This document shows positions 33,921 to 42,501 of a stretch of DNA of 64,000 bases, one piece after another. The stretch comes from VAZQ01 sp963753575. Its GTDB lineage: Bacteria; Pseudomonadota; Alphaproteobacteria; Rhizobiales; Xanthobacteraceae. Numbering within the stretch: the first letter of the stretch is position 1; each line of letters opens with the position of its first letter. Under the pieces are notes generated by a model, which was given only the letters and a program-made list of their open reading frames with translations, was not told the DNA's origin and made no database searches. Location of the stretch: assembly GCA_963753575.1 (NCBI GenBank), contig CAVWCR010000005.1, positions 310,001 to 374,000 on the forward strand, read 5' to 3'. Both the position numbers and the translations under genes were made by a program.

Positions 33921-36086
33921 CTAGCTTTCTTGGCGCAGCGCCTGCAGCACGTCGTCGACGGTCGGCGCCGCCGCCTGGGTGAAGCCGTTGCGCTTGATGG
34001 CGATGCGCTTGGCTTGGTCGCAGAGCTGGCGCAGCTGCGCGCCGGAATAGCCCTCGGTGCGTGGGATGATCGCCTCGATGATCGGTGCGATGGCGGCTGC
34101 GCCAGCGCCGCCCGCTGTGCGCAGCGCAATCCGCACGATCTGCTGGCGCGCGTCGGCATCGGGCAGGCCGACCGCGATGTGCACGCCGAAGCGGCCCGGC
34201 CGCAGGATCGACGGATCGATCAGGTCCATCCGGTTGGTGGCGCCCAGAACGATCACGCGCGAAAGCTGCTCGACCCCGTCGAGCTCGGCGAGAAGCTGGC
34301 TGACCACGCGGTCGGTGGTCATCGAGCCGGCGTGCTGGCCGCGCACCGGCGCAATGGCGTCGAGCTGATCGAAGAAGATCACCGCCGGCGCCACCTGGCG
34401 CGCGATGCGAAAGATCTGGCGCACGCCTTCTTCGGATTCGCCGAGCCACTTGGTGAAGATCTCCGGCCCATCGACCGAGATGAAGTTGACGCCGCATTCT
34501 TTTGCAATGGCCTTGGCGAGCAGCGTCTTGCCGGTGCCCGAGGGGCCGTGCAGCAGCGCGCCGACGTGCGGCGGCAGGCCGCTTGCGGTCAGCACCTGCG
34601 GATTGCGCAGCGGTAGCTCGACCGTGTCCTGCAGGCGCTGCTTGACCTCGTCGAGGCCGCCGATGTCGCTCCAGGACACATCCGGGATGCTGATCAGCGT
34701 CTCACGCAGCGCCGAGGGGCGAATCTGCGACAACGCAATCTCGAAGTCCTCGCGTTCCACGCGCATGTCTTGCAGCGGAATCCGGAACGCAGCACGATGG
34801 TCTTGCAGGTTACCGGCGCTGCGGCGCAGCCGGCTCAAGCCAGCGTCGCGGCAGAGTTCCATCAGGTCGGCGCCCAGAAAGCCATGGGTGCGCTTCGCGA
34901 TCTCGTCGAGAAACGCCTGCGCGTCGTCGGAGAGCGGCATCTCGCGGGTATGGATTTCCAATATCTCGCGCCGGCCAGCGACATCGGGCGGGCCGATGAA
35001 GATTTCGCGGTCGAAGCGACCCGGCCGCCGGAACGCCGGATCGACGGCATCGATGCGGTTGGTGGTGCCGATCACGATCACGGAGTCGACGCGCTTAAGG
35101 CCGTCCATCAGCGCGAGGAGCTGCGTGACCGTGCGCGTGTCCGAATGCGCGCCGGTCTCGCCGCGCTTGGGCGCCATGGCGTCGAGCTCGTCGATAAAGA
35201 TGATCGAGGGCGAATGATGGCCGGCCTCATTGAACATGCGCCGCAGGTTGGCTTCGGTCTCGCCGGTATAGGTGCCGATCACGTCCGGGCCGTTGATATA
35301 GTAGAAGCGCGCGTCGACTTCGTTGGCGACCGCGCGTGCGAGATGCGATTTGCCGGAGCCGGGCGGGCCATAGAGGATAATGCCGCGCGGCGGATTGATG
35401 CCGAGGTGACGATAGACATGCGGGTGGCTGAGCGGCAGCTGCACCAGCTCGCGAATGAGCTTGATCTGCTTGTTCAGGCCCCCGACGTCCTCGAAGGTGA
35501 CCTCGAAGGCGCCTTCCGGCAGATGGCTGTCGTGATAGTTGATGACGACCTCGGTCGTGTCGTCGACGATGCCCGGCCCGTCGGAGACCTTCTGAATCTC
35601 GTAGGTCGTTCCGGCATGCGAGCCCGAGAACGGGATATAGAGCACCGCGCCATTGCTGGCGGGCGTCCGGCTTGCGGTGAGGCATTTCTTGAGGTGCGGC
35701 ACGAGATCATGCGCCATCGTGACGTCAACCGCGGGATTGAGCTCGATGCGCTTTACCGCCCCGACGTCAGTGGTTTCGACCTCGACCAATTCGTTGAGAT
35801 GCGCCTTGAGCGCCTGGCGCACGAAACGATCGAGCCGGATCACGCCGGTGCCGGCGTCGGCGTCGAACGGCGGGTCGAGCCGCGCCAGTATGCTGCGCCC
35901 GCGCTCGGTCGCGACGCGCACGATCGCATCGGCCGCGACGCCAAGCTTCTCCATCAGCGCGCTGTCGAGCCGGATCGCCAGCCGCGTGCTGTTGCCGAGC
36001 TCGTTTGCCAGATGGTCGACGCTGGCGTGCACGTGGGTGCGTCCGCCGTGCGCGTGGCCCTGCTGGTGATGCGTGCGATCGTCCAT
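33921..36086 (-). CDS. Cdc48/p97-like double AAA+ ATPase with His-rich N-terminus
   Basis: This 721-residue protein has the full Cdc48 layout. A His-rich leader (THHQQGHAHGGRTHVHASVDH, residues 5-25, ten residues in part) is followed by a double-psi-barrel N-domain to about residue 190. D1 has Walker A GPPGSGKS (240-247), Walker B FIDELDAM and arginine finger RRPGRFDRE. D2 has Walker A GPSGTGKT (514-521), pore motif TKWLGESEE and LRPGRF. D2 Walker B reads FFDQLDAI, so the catalytic Glu is Gln574, which I checked in the codon CAG. Such proteins unfold or remodel protein complexes; they are common in archaea and eukaryotes and sporadic in bacteria. It lies between two cupin genes (4 and 24 bases apart), so it probably acts on them or on the neighbouring oxygenases. 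Confidence 0.93.
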   Translation of the reverse strand: MDDRTHHQQGHAHGGRTHVHASVDHLANELGNSTRLAIRLDSALMEKLGVAADAIVRVATERGRSILARLDPPFDADAGTGVIRLDRFVRQALKAHLNELVEVETTDVGAVKRIELNPAVDVTMAHDLVPHLKKCLTASRTPASNGAVLYIPFSGSHAGTTYEIQKVSDGPGIVDDTTEVVINYHDSHLPEGAFEVTFEDVGGLNKQIKLIRELVQLPLSHPHVYRHLGINPPRGIILYGPPGSGKSHLARAVANEVDARFYYINGPDVIGTYTGETEANLRRMFNEAGHHSPSIIFIDELDAMAPKRGETGAHSDTRTVTQLLALMDGLKRVDSVIVIGTTNRIDAVDPAFRRPGRFDREIFIGPPDVAGRREILEIHTREMPLSDDAQAFLDEIAKRTHGFLGADLMELCRDAGLSRLRRSAGNLQDHRAAFRIPLQDMRVEREDFEIALSQIRPSALRETLISIPDVSWSDIGGLDEVKQRLQDTVELPLRNPQVLTASGLPPHVGALLHGPSGTGKTLLAKAIAKECGVNFISVDGPEIFTKWLGESEEGVRQIFRIARQVAPAVIFFDQLDAIAPVRGQHAGSMTTDRVVSQLLAELDGVEQLSRVIVLGATNRMDLIDPSILRPGRFGVHIAVGLPDADARQQIVRIALRTAGGAGAAAIAPIIEAIIPRTEGYSGAQLRQLCDQAKRIAIKRNGFTQAAAPTVDDVLQALRQES

Positions 36087-36090
36087 CGGG

Positions 36091-36597
36091 TCAGCGCCTG
36101 TATTCGGGAGCGTCTTCGAGCTGCTCGTAGCCTGATCCGCGGTCGACGAAGGTGGCTTCGAGCCAGTTCGGCTCGGTCGCCACGAAGCGCACCGGCTTGT
36201 CCGGATCGGTGTTGAAATGCTGCACCACGATGCCCTTGGCGCGCAGCGGCAGATTGAGCACGTCGCCTTCCTCCCAGGAATGCTTGACGCCGTCGACCAG
36301 CGTGTAGCCGCGGCCTTCCAGCACCATGATCACTTGGCCGCCCTGGAACTTGATCCGGCCCGACCGGCTGCCGGGCGGGATCTCCTGCTGAAAGAACATC
36401 AACGTGGCGAGGGCGGTGTCCTTGATCGACGGGTGCAGGTACCAGCGCATCAGCCCCTGCCGGTTGGTCTCGACCGGAAGATCGGCCTCCTTGATCACCT
36501 GGATGCCATGCCGGATGCGCTCGCGCTGGCTGTCGCGCAGCGCCAATAGCTCGTCGTAGAAATTGTGCTCGGAAAGCTTTGACTTGCGATCATCCAT
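36091..36597 (-). CDS. small cupin lacking the HxH motif, AAA operon gene 1
   Basis: This 168-residue cupin is paralogous to the one at 33384. At motif 1 it reads SGRIKFQGGQVIMVLEGRG, so the two metal His are Ile and Phe, while motif 2 keeps VVQHFN. It is therefore unlikely to hold a metal in the usual way and may be a structural or regulatory partner of the intact copy. The C-terminus ends LEDAPEYRR, similar to the partner's tail. GGAGA lies upstream of the ATG at 36597. It starts the three-gene operon and ends four bases before the Cdc48-like gene. Confidence 0.85.
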   Translation of the reverse strand: MDDRKSKLSEHNFYDELLALRDSQRERIRHGIQVIKEADLPVETNRQGLMRWYLHPSIKDTALATLMFFQQEIPPGSRSGRIKFQGGQVIMVLEGRGYTLVDGVKHSWEEGDVLNLPLRAKGIVVQHFNTDPDKPVRFVATEPNWLEATFVDRGSGYEQLEDAPEYRR

Positions 36598-36742
36598 GCC
36601 CTGTCTCCAGCGCGAGCCGCAATGCTCACGCACGTTGTCCTGTCAATCCTAGCGGCTTGTTGCGTGCACGCCAAATGAGTGGCCGCCTGCATTCGGCGGC
36701 GCGCTGAAGGTGTCGCGCCTTCAACCCGATCCGATCACAGCG

Positions 36743-37774
36743 TTAACGATTGCCATATTGCTCCTTGAGCAGATTGAGTCGCTGCAGCGTGTCGCGGTCG
36801 GTCACCACGAACAGCGTTGCCATTTCGCTTGTGGCGCGGTGCGTGATCCAGTTGCCGTGCGGCAGGCTGAAGATGTCCTTTGGCCCCCAGGTAATGGTGT
36901 CGTCGCCGACCCGCGTGGTGCCGTTGCCGTCGACCACGCAGCACACGGCGTTGCTGGTCGTGCGATAGGGCACGGTCTCGCTGTTGCGATCGAGTTGCGT
37001 CAAGTAGCAGTCCATCAGCTGCATGGCGGGACCGCCGTTGAGCGGATTGACGTAGCGCACGCGCCGCGCGCCATCCTTGCCTGGTGGGGCCGCCGCGATG
37101 GCTGCGGCCGCCTGCGCCCACGGATAGCGGAACACCGGCGAGAACGGCCGCTCGGCGACGTCCAGGTCCGGCACGAGGTTCGGCATGGCGAATGCCGAGT
37201 CGTCGGCAAGATCGGGAATGTCGTGGGTCGGGCCAGGCTCGAAGGCGTCGGTGCCGAGATGGCGATGCAGCGGTGCGTCGAGTGCGTCCATCCACACGAT
37301 CGGGCCGGTGCCCTTGTGAATGTGCTCGTGCCAGGTCCAGCCCGGCGTGATGACGAGATCGCCTTCCTCCATCAGGCAGCTCTTGCCGTCCACGACGGTG
37401 TAGGCGCCCTTACCTTCCATCACGAAGCGCAGCGCGTTCATGGTGTGGCGATGCGGCCGCGCCTTCTCGCCCGGCAGCAGGACCTGCAGGTTCGCCGAGA
37501 TATTGGTTGTGGTGCCGGCCGCTGGACTGTCGGACTCCGGATCGACCAGTTGCAGCACCCGCCGCTCGACTGCGGCTGGCGTGGTGACCTTCATGGCGTT
37601 GTCGATGGCGGGACGCACAACGCTCCACGGCCACAGGTGCGGACGCGGGCCGCCCTCGCGCGCCTTGTGGGCGACCGGGTTCTCCCATAGCGGCCGGATG
37701 TGGTTGGCCTTCCAGGCCGCGCGCACCTCGTCGTAGGACTGGTCGCCCGTCATCGGCGTCGTCGTTGCGCTCAT
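36743..37774 (-). CDS. gentisate 1,2-dioxygenase-like bicupin
   Basis: This 343-residue ring-cleaving dioxygenase family protein fits enzymes that open gentisate or related hydroxybenzoates with Fe(II). The N-terminal cupin has ARPHRHTMNALRFVMEGKG with HRH, and later WTWHEHIHKG with the third His; these match the iron site of gentisate dioxygenases. The C-terminal barrel (NGTTRVGDDTITWGPKD) is degenerate. GGAGGACA precedes the ATG at 37774. It follows the FAD hydroxylase gene on the same strand, consistent with hydroxylation followed by ring cleavage. Salicylate or 1-hydroxy-2-naphthoate dioxygenase activity is an alternative. Confidence 0.88.
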   Translation of the reverse strand: MSATTTPMTGDQSYDEVRAAWKANHIRPLWENPVAHKAREGGPRPHLWPWSVVRPAIDNAMKVTTPAAVERRVLQLVDPESDSPAAGTTTNISANLQVLLPGEKARPHRHTMNALRFVMEGKGAYTVVDGKSCLMEEGDLVITPGWTWHEHIHKGTGPIVWMDALDAPLHRHLGTDAFEPGPTHDIPDLADDSAFAMPNLVPDLDVAERPFSPVFRYPWAQAAAAIAAAPPGKDGARRVRYVNPLNGGPAMQLMDCYLTQLDRNSETVPYRTTSNAVCCVVDGNGTTRVGDDTITWGPKDIFSLPHGNWITHRATSEMATLFVVTDRDTLQRLNLLKEQYGNR

Positions 37775-37827
37775 GGGTTGTCCTCCAGGGAAGGCCTCAT
37801 TGTCACACATTGTATATCAGATCGGCG

Positions 37828-39444
37828 TCAGGCTTCGAGGCGCTCTGCGGCATGGGAGCGGCCGGCTTCTGCATTGCCGCCCGCGCCGCGGACGCGATCG
37901 ACCAGCGCCTGCGCGTCGGCCGGTGCCTCATCGCCGCGCCAGGCGACATGGCCATCCGGCCGCACCAGGACGAGCGGCTTTTCATAGAGGGCCGCGCTCG
38001 GCGGATCGGCGAGCACTTCGGTCTTGAGCGGCACCCCGCGCGCTTGGGCGGCCTCGACCAGCCGTGTCGCATCGTGCGGGTTGCTGCCAAGCCGCAGCAG
38101 CACAAAGCCGTCGCCGAACAGATCGATGGTCGAGCGCCCGTCGGCAAGCCAGGCATGCGGCGCACGCGCGCCCGGCCGCGCCGAGGGTACAAAATGAGCT
38201 GTCTCGGGCTCAGGACGCGGGGCATCGTCCGCTGCGCAGATCGGCGAGCCTTCGTAACAGTATTGCGACTTGAGATGCTCGGGGATCGACAGCCAGTGCG
38301 GCGGGTCGTGGATCCATGTCGCGGGATCGTCGGCGCCGCGCAAGCCGGGAATGCTGGCGATCGCGTTGTATGACCGGGTGGCGTATTGGACATTGCGCAC
38401 CGCGATCGGCCGGCGCTCTGCCTGGTAAGAAGCGAGGAGTTCAGGCCCGCCCCAGCCTGCCAGCATGGCGGCGAGCTTCCAGGCGAGGTTTACAACTTCT
38501 TCAAGGCCCGTGTGCATGCCGATGCCGCCGGTGGGGGAGCATTGGTGCGCAGCATCGCCGGCGATGAAGACGCGGCCGTGCCGGTAGCTTTCGGCGACGT
38601 AGTCGCGCCGGTCCCATAGTGAGGCCGAAAGCATATCGTAAGGGAATGCGCCGCCCGCCATCTTGCGCAGGAGGAAATCGGGCTCGGCATTGCTCAGCGG
38701 GGCGTCGAACACGGTCAGGCGCCACAGCTCCTTGCCGTCCATCGGCAGCAGCTCGGCCCAGCAGCCTAACTCGTCGATGACCCGGTAGAAGCGGGCCCAG
38801 CCCTTGTCGTGGAAGTCCGGCAGCTCGGCCGAGCGGAAATAGATGTTGAGGCTCCTGGCGATGGTGCCGCGCCCTTCGAGCTTGATGCCGAGCTGTTCGC
38901 GGATCACACCGGCGGGCCCGTCGCAGCCCACGAGATAGCGCGCCCGCACGGTGCGTGTTGCGCCAGTCGTCTGGTCGGTCAGCCGCACCTCGACGCCGTC
39001 GCTATCCTGCGAAAAGGAATCGAGGCTGGTGTCATAAAGCGGCCTGACGTTCGGAAACGTCTTCATGCGCGCGAGGAGGATCGGATCGAAGTAGATCTGC
39101 GGGCACGGGCAGGGCGCTTCCGGTGTGTAGTCGCGCGGATCGCGCTGCGCGAACGAAGGCTGCCTGATCCGCAGCAGCTCGCGGCCTCGCAGGGTGTCGA
39201 GATAGATAAAGTCGCGCGGATAGGTTTCCGGCCAGACCGCCGTGCGCACCTTCTGGGCGACGCCCCAGCGCCGGCAGAATTCCATGTTGCGGGACGAGAC
39301 CATGCTTTGCTTCGGCACCGTCACCGAGCCGTCGCGCTTCTCAACCAGCATGCAGTCGACCCCGCGCAAGCCGAGCTCGCAGGCCAGCCCCAGCCCGACC
39401 GGCCCGCCGCCCGCAATGATGACTGAAGTGTTGGCGTCACTCAT
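37828..39444 (-). CDS. FAD-dependent aromatic hydroxylase, MhpA/PheA-like
   Basis: This 538-residue class A flavoprotein monooxygenase has GGGPVGLGLACELG (ADP-binding fold, residues 12-25), LVGCDGPAGVIR (the DG motif) and GDAAHQCSPTGGIGMHTG (FAD ribityl site). A C-terminal thioredoxin-like domain begins near residue 450, as in 3-(3-hydroxyphenyl)propionate and phenol hydroxylases. It probably hydroxylates a phenolic or hydroxybenzoate substrate with NAD(P)H. It lies between the UbiD-like decarboxylase and the gentisate dioxygenase-like gene, which suggests that its product is a ring-cleavage substrate. Confidence 0.9.
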   Translation of the reverse strand: MSDANTSVIIAGGGPVGLGLACELGLRGVDCMLVEKRDGSVTVPKQSMVSSRNMEFCRRWGVAQKVRTAVWPETYPRDFIYLDTLRGRELLRIRQPSFAQRDPRDYTPEAPCPCPQIYFDPILLARMKTFPNVRPLYDTSLDSFSQDSDGVEVRLTDQTTGATRTVRARYLVGCDGPAGVIREQLGIKLEGRGTIARSLNIYFRSAELPDFHDKGWARFYRVIDELGCWAELLPMDGKELWRLTVFDAPLSNAEPDFLLRKMAGGAFPYDMLSASLWDRRDYVAESYRHGRVFIAGDAAHQCSPTGGIGMHTGLEEVVNLAWKLAAMLAGWGGPELLASYQAERRPIAVRNVQYATRSYNAIASIPGLRGADDPATWIHDPPHWLSIPEHLKSQYCYEGSPICAADDAPRPEPETAHFVPSARPGARAPHAWLADGRSTIDLFGDGFVLLRLGSNPHDATRLVEAAQARGVPLKTEVLADPPSAALYEKPLVLVRPDGHVAWRGDEAPADAQALVDRVRGAGGNAEAGRSHAAERLEA

Positions 39445-39471
39445 CGTGTCGTTCCGTCAACCTATCCGGCT

Positions 39472-39579
39472 GTCGTCCCCGCGCAGGCGGGACCCATACG
39501 CCGTGTCATTGCAGTGTGGCACCCTGTTCTGTTTCTCGAAACGTCAGTGGTTATGGGTCCCCGCCTGCGCGGGGACGAC
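39472..39579. repeat. palindromic repeat R3, copy b
   Basis: The ends are GTCGTCCCCGCGCAGGCGGG and CCCGCCTGCGCGGGGACGAC. The internal CCATACGCCGTGTCATTGCA is the reverse complement of the matching part of copy a, so the element occurs in both orientations. It lies between the UbiD-like and FAD hydroxylase genes. Confidence 0.85.
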
Positions 39580-39607
39580 AGCGGCGAAGGTGTGCCACGG
39601 ATTTCGT

Positions 39608-41107
39608 TCATCGCCTTCCCTCTAGCCGCGACAGGAACTGCAGCTTGCCCATCCATTTGTCGCGGACCTTTTCAGCATACGCCGGCGAGACCGCGTTCAC
39701 GTTGGGGAATTCGTTCTTCCAGGCGAACGGCCGCACCGCATAGATGATGATCCGGCTGTTGGTGAGGTCGTGGGTCTCGCGCCGTTCCGGATGCAGCGTT
39801 GGATCGATATAGCCGGTCCACATCCCGTCGATGATGTCGGTCTGGGTCTTGGGGTCCCAGCGGGTGGCGAGCGCCCACATCACTTCGGCCGAATTGGTGA
39901 TGTCGATGTCGTCGTCGACCACGATCACGATGCGGCCGAGATAGGCATTGGAGCCGCAGCCGGCGGCGACGAGGCCGGCCATCTTGGCGTGGCCGGCGTG
40001 CTGCTGCTCGATCGCGATCACGTTGATGAAGCGCGGCCCGCCGCCCGCCATCTTCCACACGCCCTTGATGCCGGGAACGCCGGCGGCTTCGAGGTCGTCC
40101 CACAGCGCGGCGGCGCGCAAGTAGGAGGAGCCGGCGGTGCCCTGATGGAACGCCGGCTTGGTCGGCTTCATCGGCGGCGCGCCCACGATGATCGGATCGT
40201 TGCGGTGATAGATCGCCTTCACCTGCAGGACCGGCTCGGGCCGCGTTGACGATGCGTAATAGCCGGGCCACTCGCCGAACGGTCCTTCCGGCACCGCCAC
40301 TTCCTCCGGCGGCGGCATGAAGCCCTCGAACACGATCTCGGCGTCGGCGGGAATCGGGATACCGGTGTGGCGTCCCTTGATCACTTGAATGGGCCGGCCG
40401 ATCCGGCTGCCCGCGATGTCGTATTCCGAGATGTTAGTTGCGGGCGTCGAGGGTGCCACCGCGCCAAGCACCGGCGACTGCCCGACGCTGACCACCATTG
40501 GGCAATGCTCTCCGCGCTCCCAATATTTGCGGCGGATGACGTCGCCGTGCTTGCCATGCTCGATGAACACCACCAGCGTATTCTTGTCGTACACCTGCAC
40601 CCGGTAGGTGCCGATGTTGACCCAGTCGCTGTCGGGATCGCGGGTGATGACGAGGCACTCGGTGCCAATGTAGCGGCCGCCGTCGTCCTCATGCCATTTC
40701 GGGGCCGGGAAGGCGTTGACATTGATGGCGCTGCCCTCCAGCACGTTCTCCATGACCGGCCCTTCGCTGACCACCTGCGGCGGGATCGGATCGGCTTTCC
40801 TGCGGCGGTGCTTGCGATAGATTTGGACGCGCTCGAGGCCTTTTTCCCCGTTGTCGAACACTTTGCAGGCGCGCACGTTTACCGCCACCCGATAGCCCGG
40901 CGGATAGCCCTTGATGTTGCGGAAGATCAGGACCGGCGGAGCTTCCTCTTCGAGGCTCAGCTCATAGAGCGCGCCGATCTCGAGCTCCGGATCGGCCCCG
41001 TCCACGAACTCGACGTTGCCCATCTCCTCGGCGAATTCGAGCGTCTTGCGCAGATCGCCCAGCGCTTCGAGCACCATGGCCTCGCGGTTATTGAACGGCT
41101 TGTTCAC
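39608..41107 (-). CDS. UbiD-family decarboxylase
   Basis: This 499-residue prenylated-FMN enzyme family protein reversibly decarboxylates aromatic or alpha,beta-unsaturated acids. Landmarks include EGPFGEWPGYYASSTRPEP, which carries the catalytic Glu region, SSYLRAAALWDDLEAAGVPG, and the C-terminal VDDDIDITNSAEVMWALATR typical of UbiD. The GTG at 41107 has GGGGGAG at good spacing and is preferred to an upstream GTG. No UbiX prenyltransferase gene lies in the window, so the cofactor must come from elsewhere. It heads the minus-strand aromatic catabolic group that continues to the FMN oxidase. Confidence 0.92.
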   Translation of the reverse strand: MNKPFNNREAMVLEALGDLRKTLEFAEEMGNVEFVDGADPELEIGALYELSLEEEAPPVLIFRNIKGYPPGYRVAVNVRACKVFDNGEKGLERVQIYRKHRRRKADPIPPQVVSEGPVMENVLEGSAINVNAFPAPKWHEDDGGRYIGTECLVITRDPDSDWVNIGTYRVQVYDKNTLVVFIEHGKHGDVIRRKYWERGEHCPMVVSVGQSPVLGAVAPSTPATNISEYDIAGSRIGRPIQVIKGRHTGIPIPADAEIVFEGFMPPPEEVAVPEGPFGEWPGYYASSTRPEPVLQVKAIYHRNDPIIVGAPPMKPTKPAFHQGTAGSSYLRAAALWDDLEAAGVPGIKGVWKMAGGGPRFINVIAIEQQHAGHAKMAGLVAAGCGSNAYLGRIVIVVDDDIDITNSAEVMWALATRWDPKTQTDIIDGMWTGYIDPTLHPERRETHDLTNSRIIIYAVRPFAWKNEFPNVNAVSPAYAEKVRDKWMGKLQFLSRLEGRR

Positions 41108-41242
41108 GAGCACTCCCCCTTGGTCTTGCGGCACACCTGGTCTGGGCTTGCGCCTTTATAGCAGGTCCGTATCGCGAATTGCTTTGCCTACGGCGCGCGA
41201 CCCGGCGACAATGCTGCCAAAAGGTTATTCCGGGAGGAAGCG

Positions 41243-42313
41243 ATGCAACCTATCCGCTGGACAATCCTGGTCGTGCTCGCCGCCATTGGCTTCGCGCAGC
41301 CGGCTGCCGCGCAGGACTTCTATGCCGGCAAGACGCTCAGGATCATTGTCGGGGTCGAAGCTGGCGGCACCGTCGACACCATGGCGCGTCTGTTCGTCGG
41401 ATACCTGCGCCGGCACATCCCGGGCAATCCCCTCATTGTGGTCCAGAACATGCCGAGCGCCGCCGGCGTCGGCGCCACCAATTTCGTCTACGAGAAGGCG
41501 GAGCCCGACGGGCTGACCATCCTGTTCAATTCCTGGGATCCGCTTGCGCAGGTGCTGGGCGATCAGGGTATCCGCGCCCGCTACGAGAACTTCGAATATG
41601 TCGGCGGGGTCGGCGACATCCGCGTCATCTATGGCCGCACCGACATGGTGCCGGGCGGGCTCAAGCAGCCATCCGACATCATGAAGGCGGAGAACTTGAT
41701 CCTCGGCGCGCTCAACCACACCAACCAGTCCGGGCTGCTGCCGCATCTCGCCCTCAACGTGCTCGGCGTCAAGCATCGTGTGATCGTCGGCTTCCGCGGC
41801 GGCAACGGCGTGTTCCTGGCGATGCAGCGCGGCGAGGTCAACATTCACTCGACCAGCATCGCGAGCTTCCGCGGCCGTACCGCGGGCTTCATCAAGTCGG
41901 GCGAGGGCGTCGGGATCGCGTATCTCGTTGCGGTGGACAAGGACGGACACTATCAGCGCAACGCGCTCATCACCGAGATGCCGGCGTTTCCCGATCTCTA
42001 CAAAGAGATAAACGGCCGTATGCCGTCCGGACCGACCTGGGAGGCGTTCAACTGGCTGACCAACCAGATCGGTGAGCTGACCTACATCGCGGTCGCGCCG
42101 CCGCGCACGACGGCGGCTCCCCTTGCTGCGCTACGCAAGGGCTTCGAGGGCGTCGCACGCGACCCAGAGTTCGAGCGCGAGTTGGTGCGGCGGCAGGGCA
42201 TTCCCTACAGCCACGTCGGCACCGCGCAGGGTAGGGCGATCTTCCGCGCGCTCGCCGAGGTGTCGCCAGACGTGATCCGCACGCTGCGCGACTCGGCCAA
42301 GGCGCCGAACTAG
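41243..42313 (+). CDS. Bug/TctC-family periplasmic binding protein
   Basis: This 356-residue receptor has signal peptide IGFAQPAAAQ and mature start DFYAGKTLRIIVGVEAGG. It belongs to the same Bug subgroup as the frameshifted gene at 3391 (shared YLRRHIPGNPLIVVQNMPSA, then GVFLAMQRGEVNIHS). GGGAGG precedes the ATG. It is divergent from the UbiD gene, so it probably binds the aromatic acid or another substrate of that pathway. Its stop codon TAG is the first part of repeat R1 copy 2. Confidence 0.9.
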   Translation: MQPIRWTILVVLAAIGFAQPAAAQDFYAGKTLRIIVGVEAGGTVDTMARLFVGYLRRHIPGNPLIVVQNMPSAAGVGATNFVYEKAEPDGLTILFNSWDPLAQVLGDQGIRARYENFEYVGGVGDIRVIYGRTDMVPGGLKQPSDIMKAENLILGALNHTNQSGLLPHLALNVLGVKHRVIVGFRGGNGVFLAMQRGEVNIHSTSIASFRGRTAGFIKSGEGVGIAYLVAVDKDGHYQRNALITEMPAFPDLYKEINGRMPSGPTWEAFNWLTNQIGELTYIAVAPPRTTAAPLAALRKGFEGVARDPEFERELVRRQGIPYSHVGTAQGRAIFRALAEVSPDVIRTLRDSAKAPN

Positions 42314-42477
42314 TGCCGCCGATTTTGAAGTTCCTATGCCGCTTGCGGCACGCACTGTCAGGAACTTCAAATCGGAAAGCGGCACTCGAATCATAGAGTT
42401 GCTGGTGCCCCTTTGCTTCCGAAGTTCGTATTAGAGGTTGCCGCTACGACTCACGAACTTCGCAAGCGGGGCACTGG
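42311..42477. repeat. composite palindromic repeat R1, copy 2
   Basis: Full module A (GTGCCGCCGATTTTGAAGTT ... AACTTCAAATCGGAAAGCGG) and module B (GGTGCCCCTTTGCTTCCGAA ... CACGAACTTCGCAAGCGGGG) occur in the same order and spacing as copies 1 and 3. The linker CGAATCATAGAGTTGCT is the same as in copy 1. It overlaps the stop of the Bug gene. Confidence 0.88.
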
Positions 42478-42501
42478 CGTCAGTGGAGAGCGCAGCCGCG
42501 T

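Noticed and set aside
36743..37774. Ring-cleaving enzyme as the defining member of a complete gentisate pathway
   Set aside because: The downstream isomerase and hydrolase are absent from the window, so a complete gentisate pathway is not claimed.
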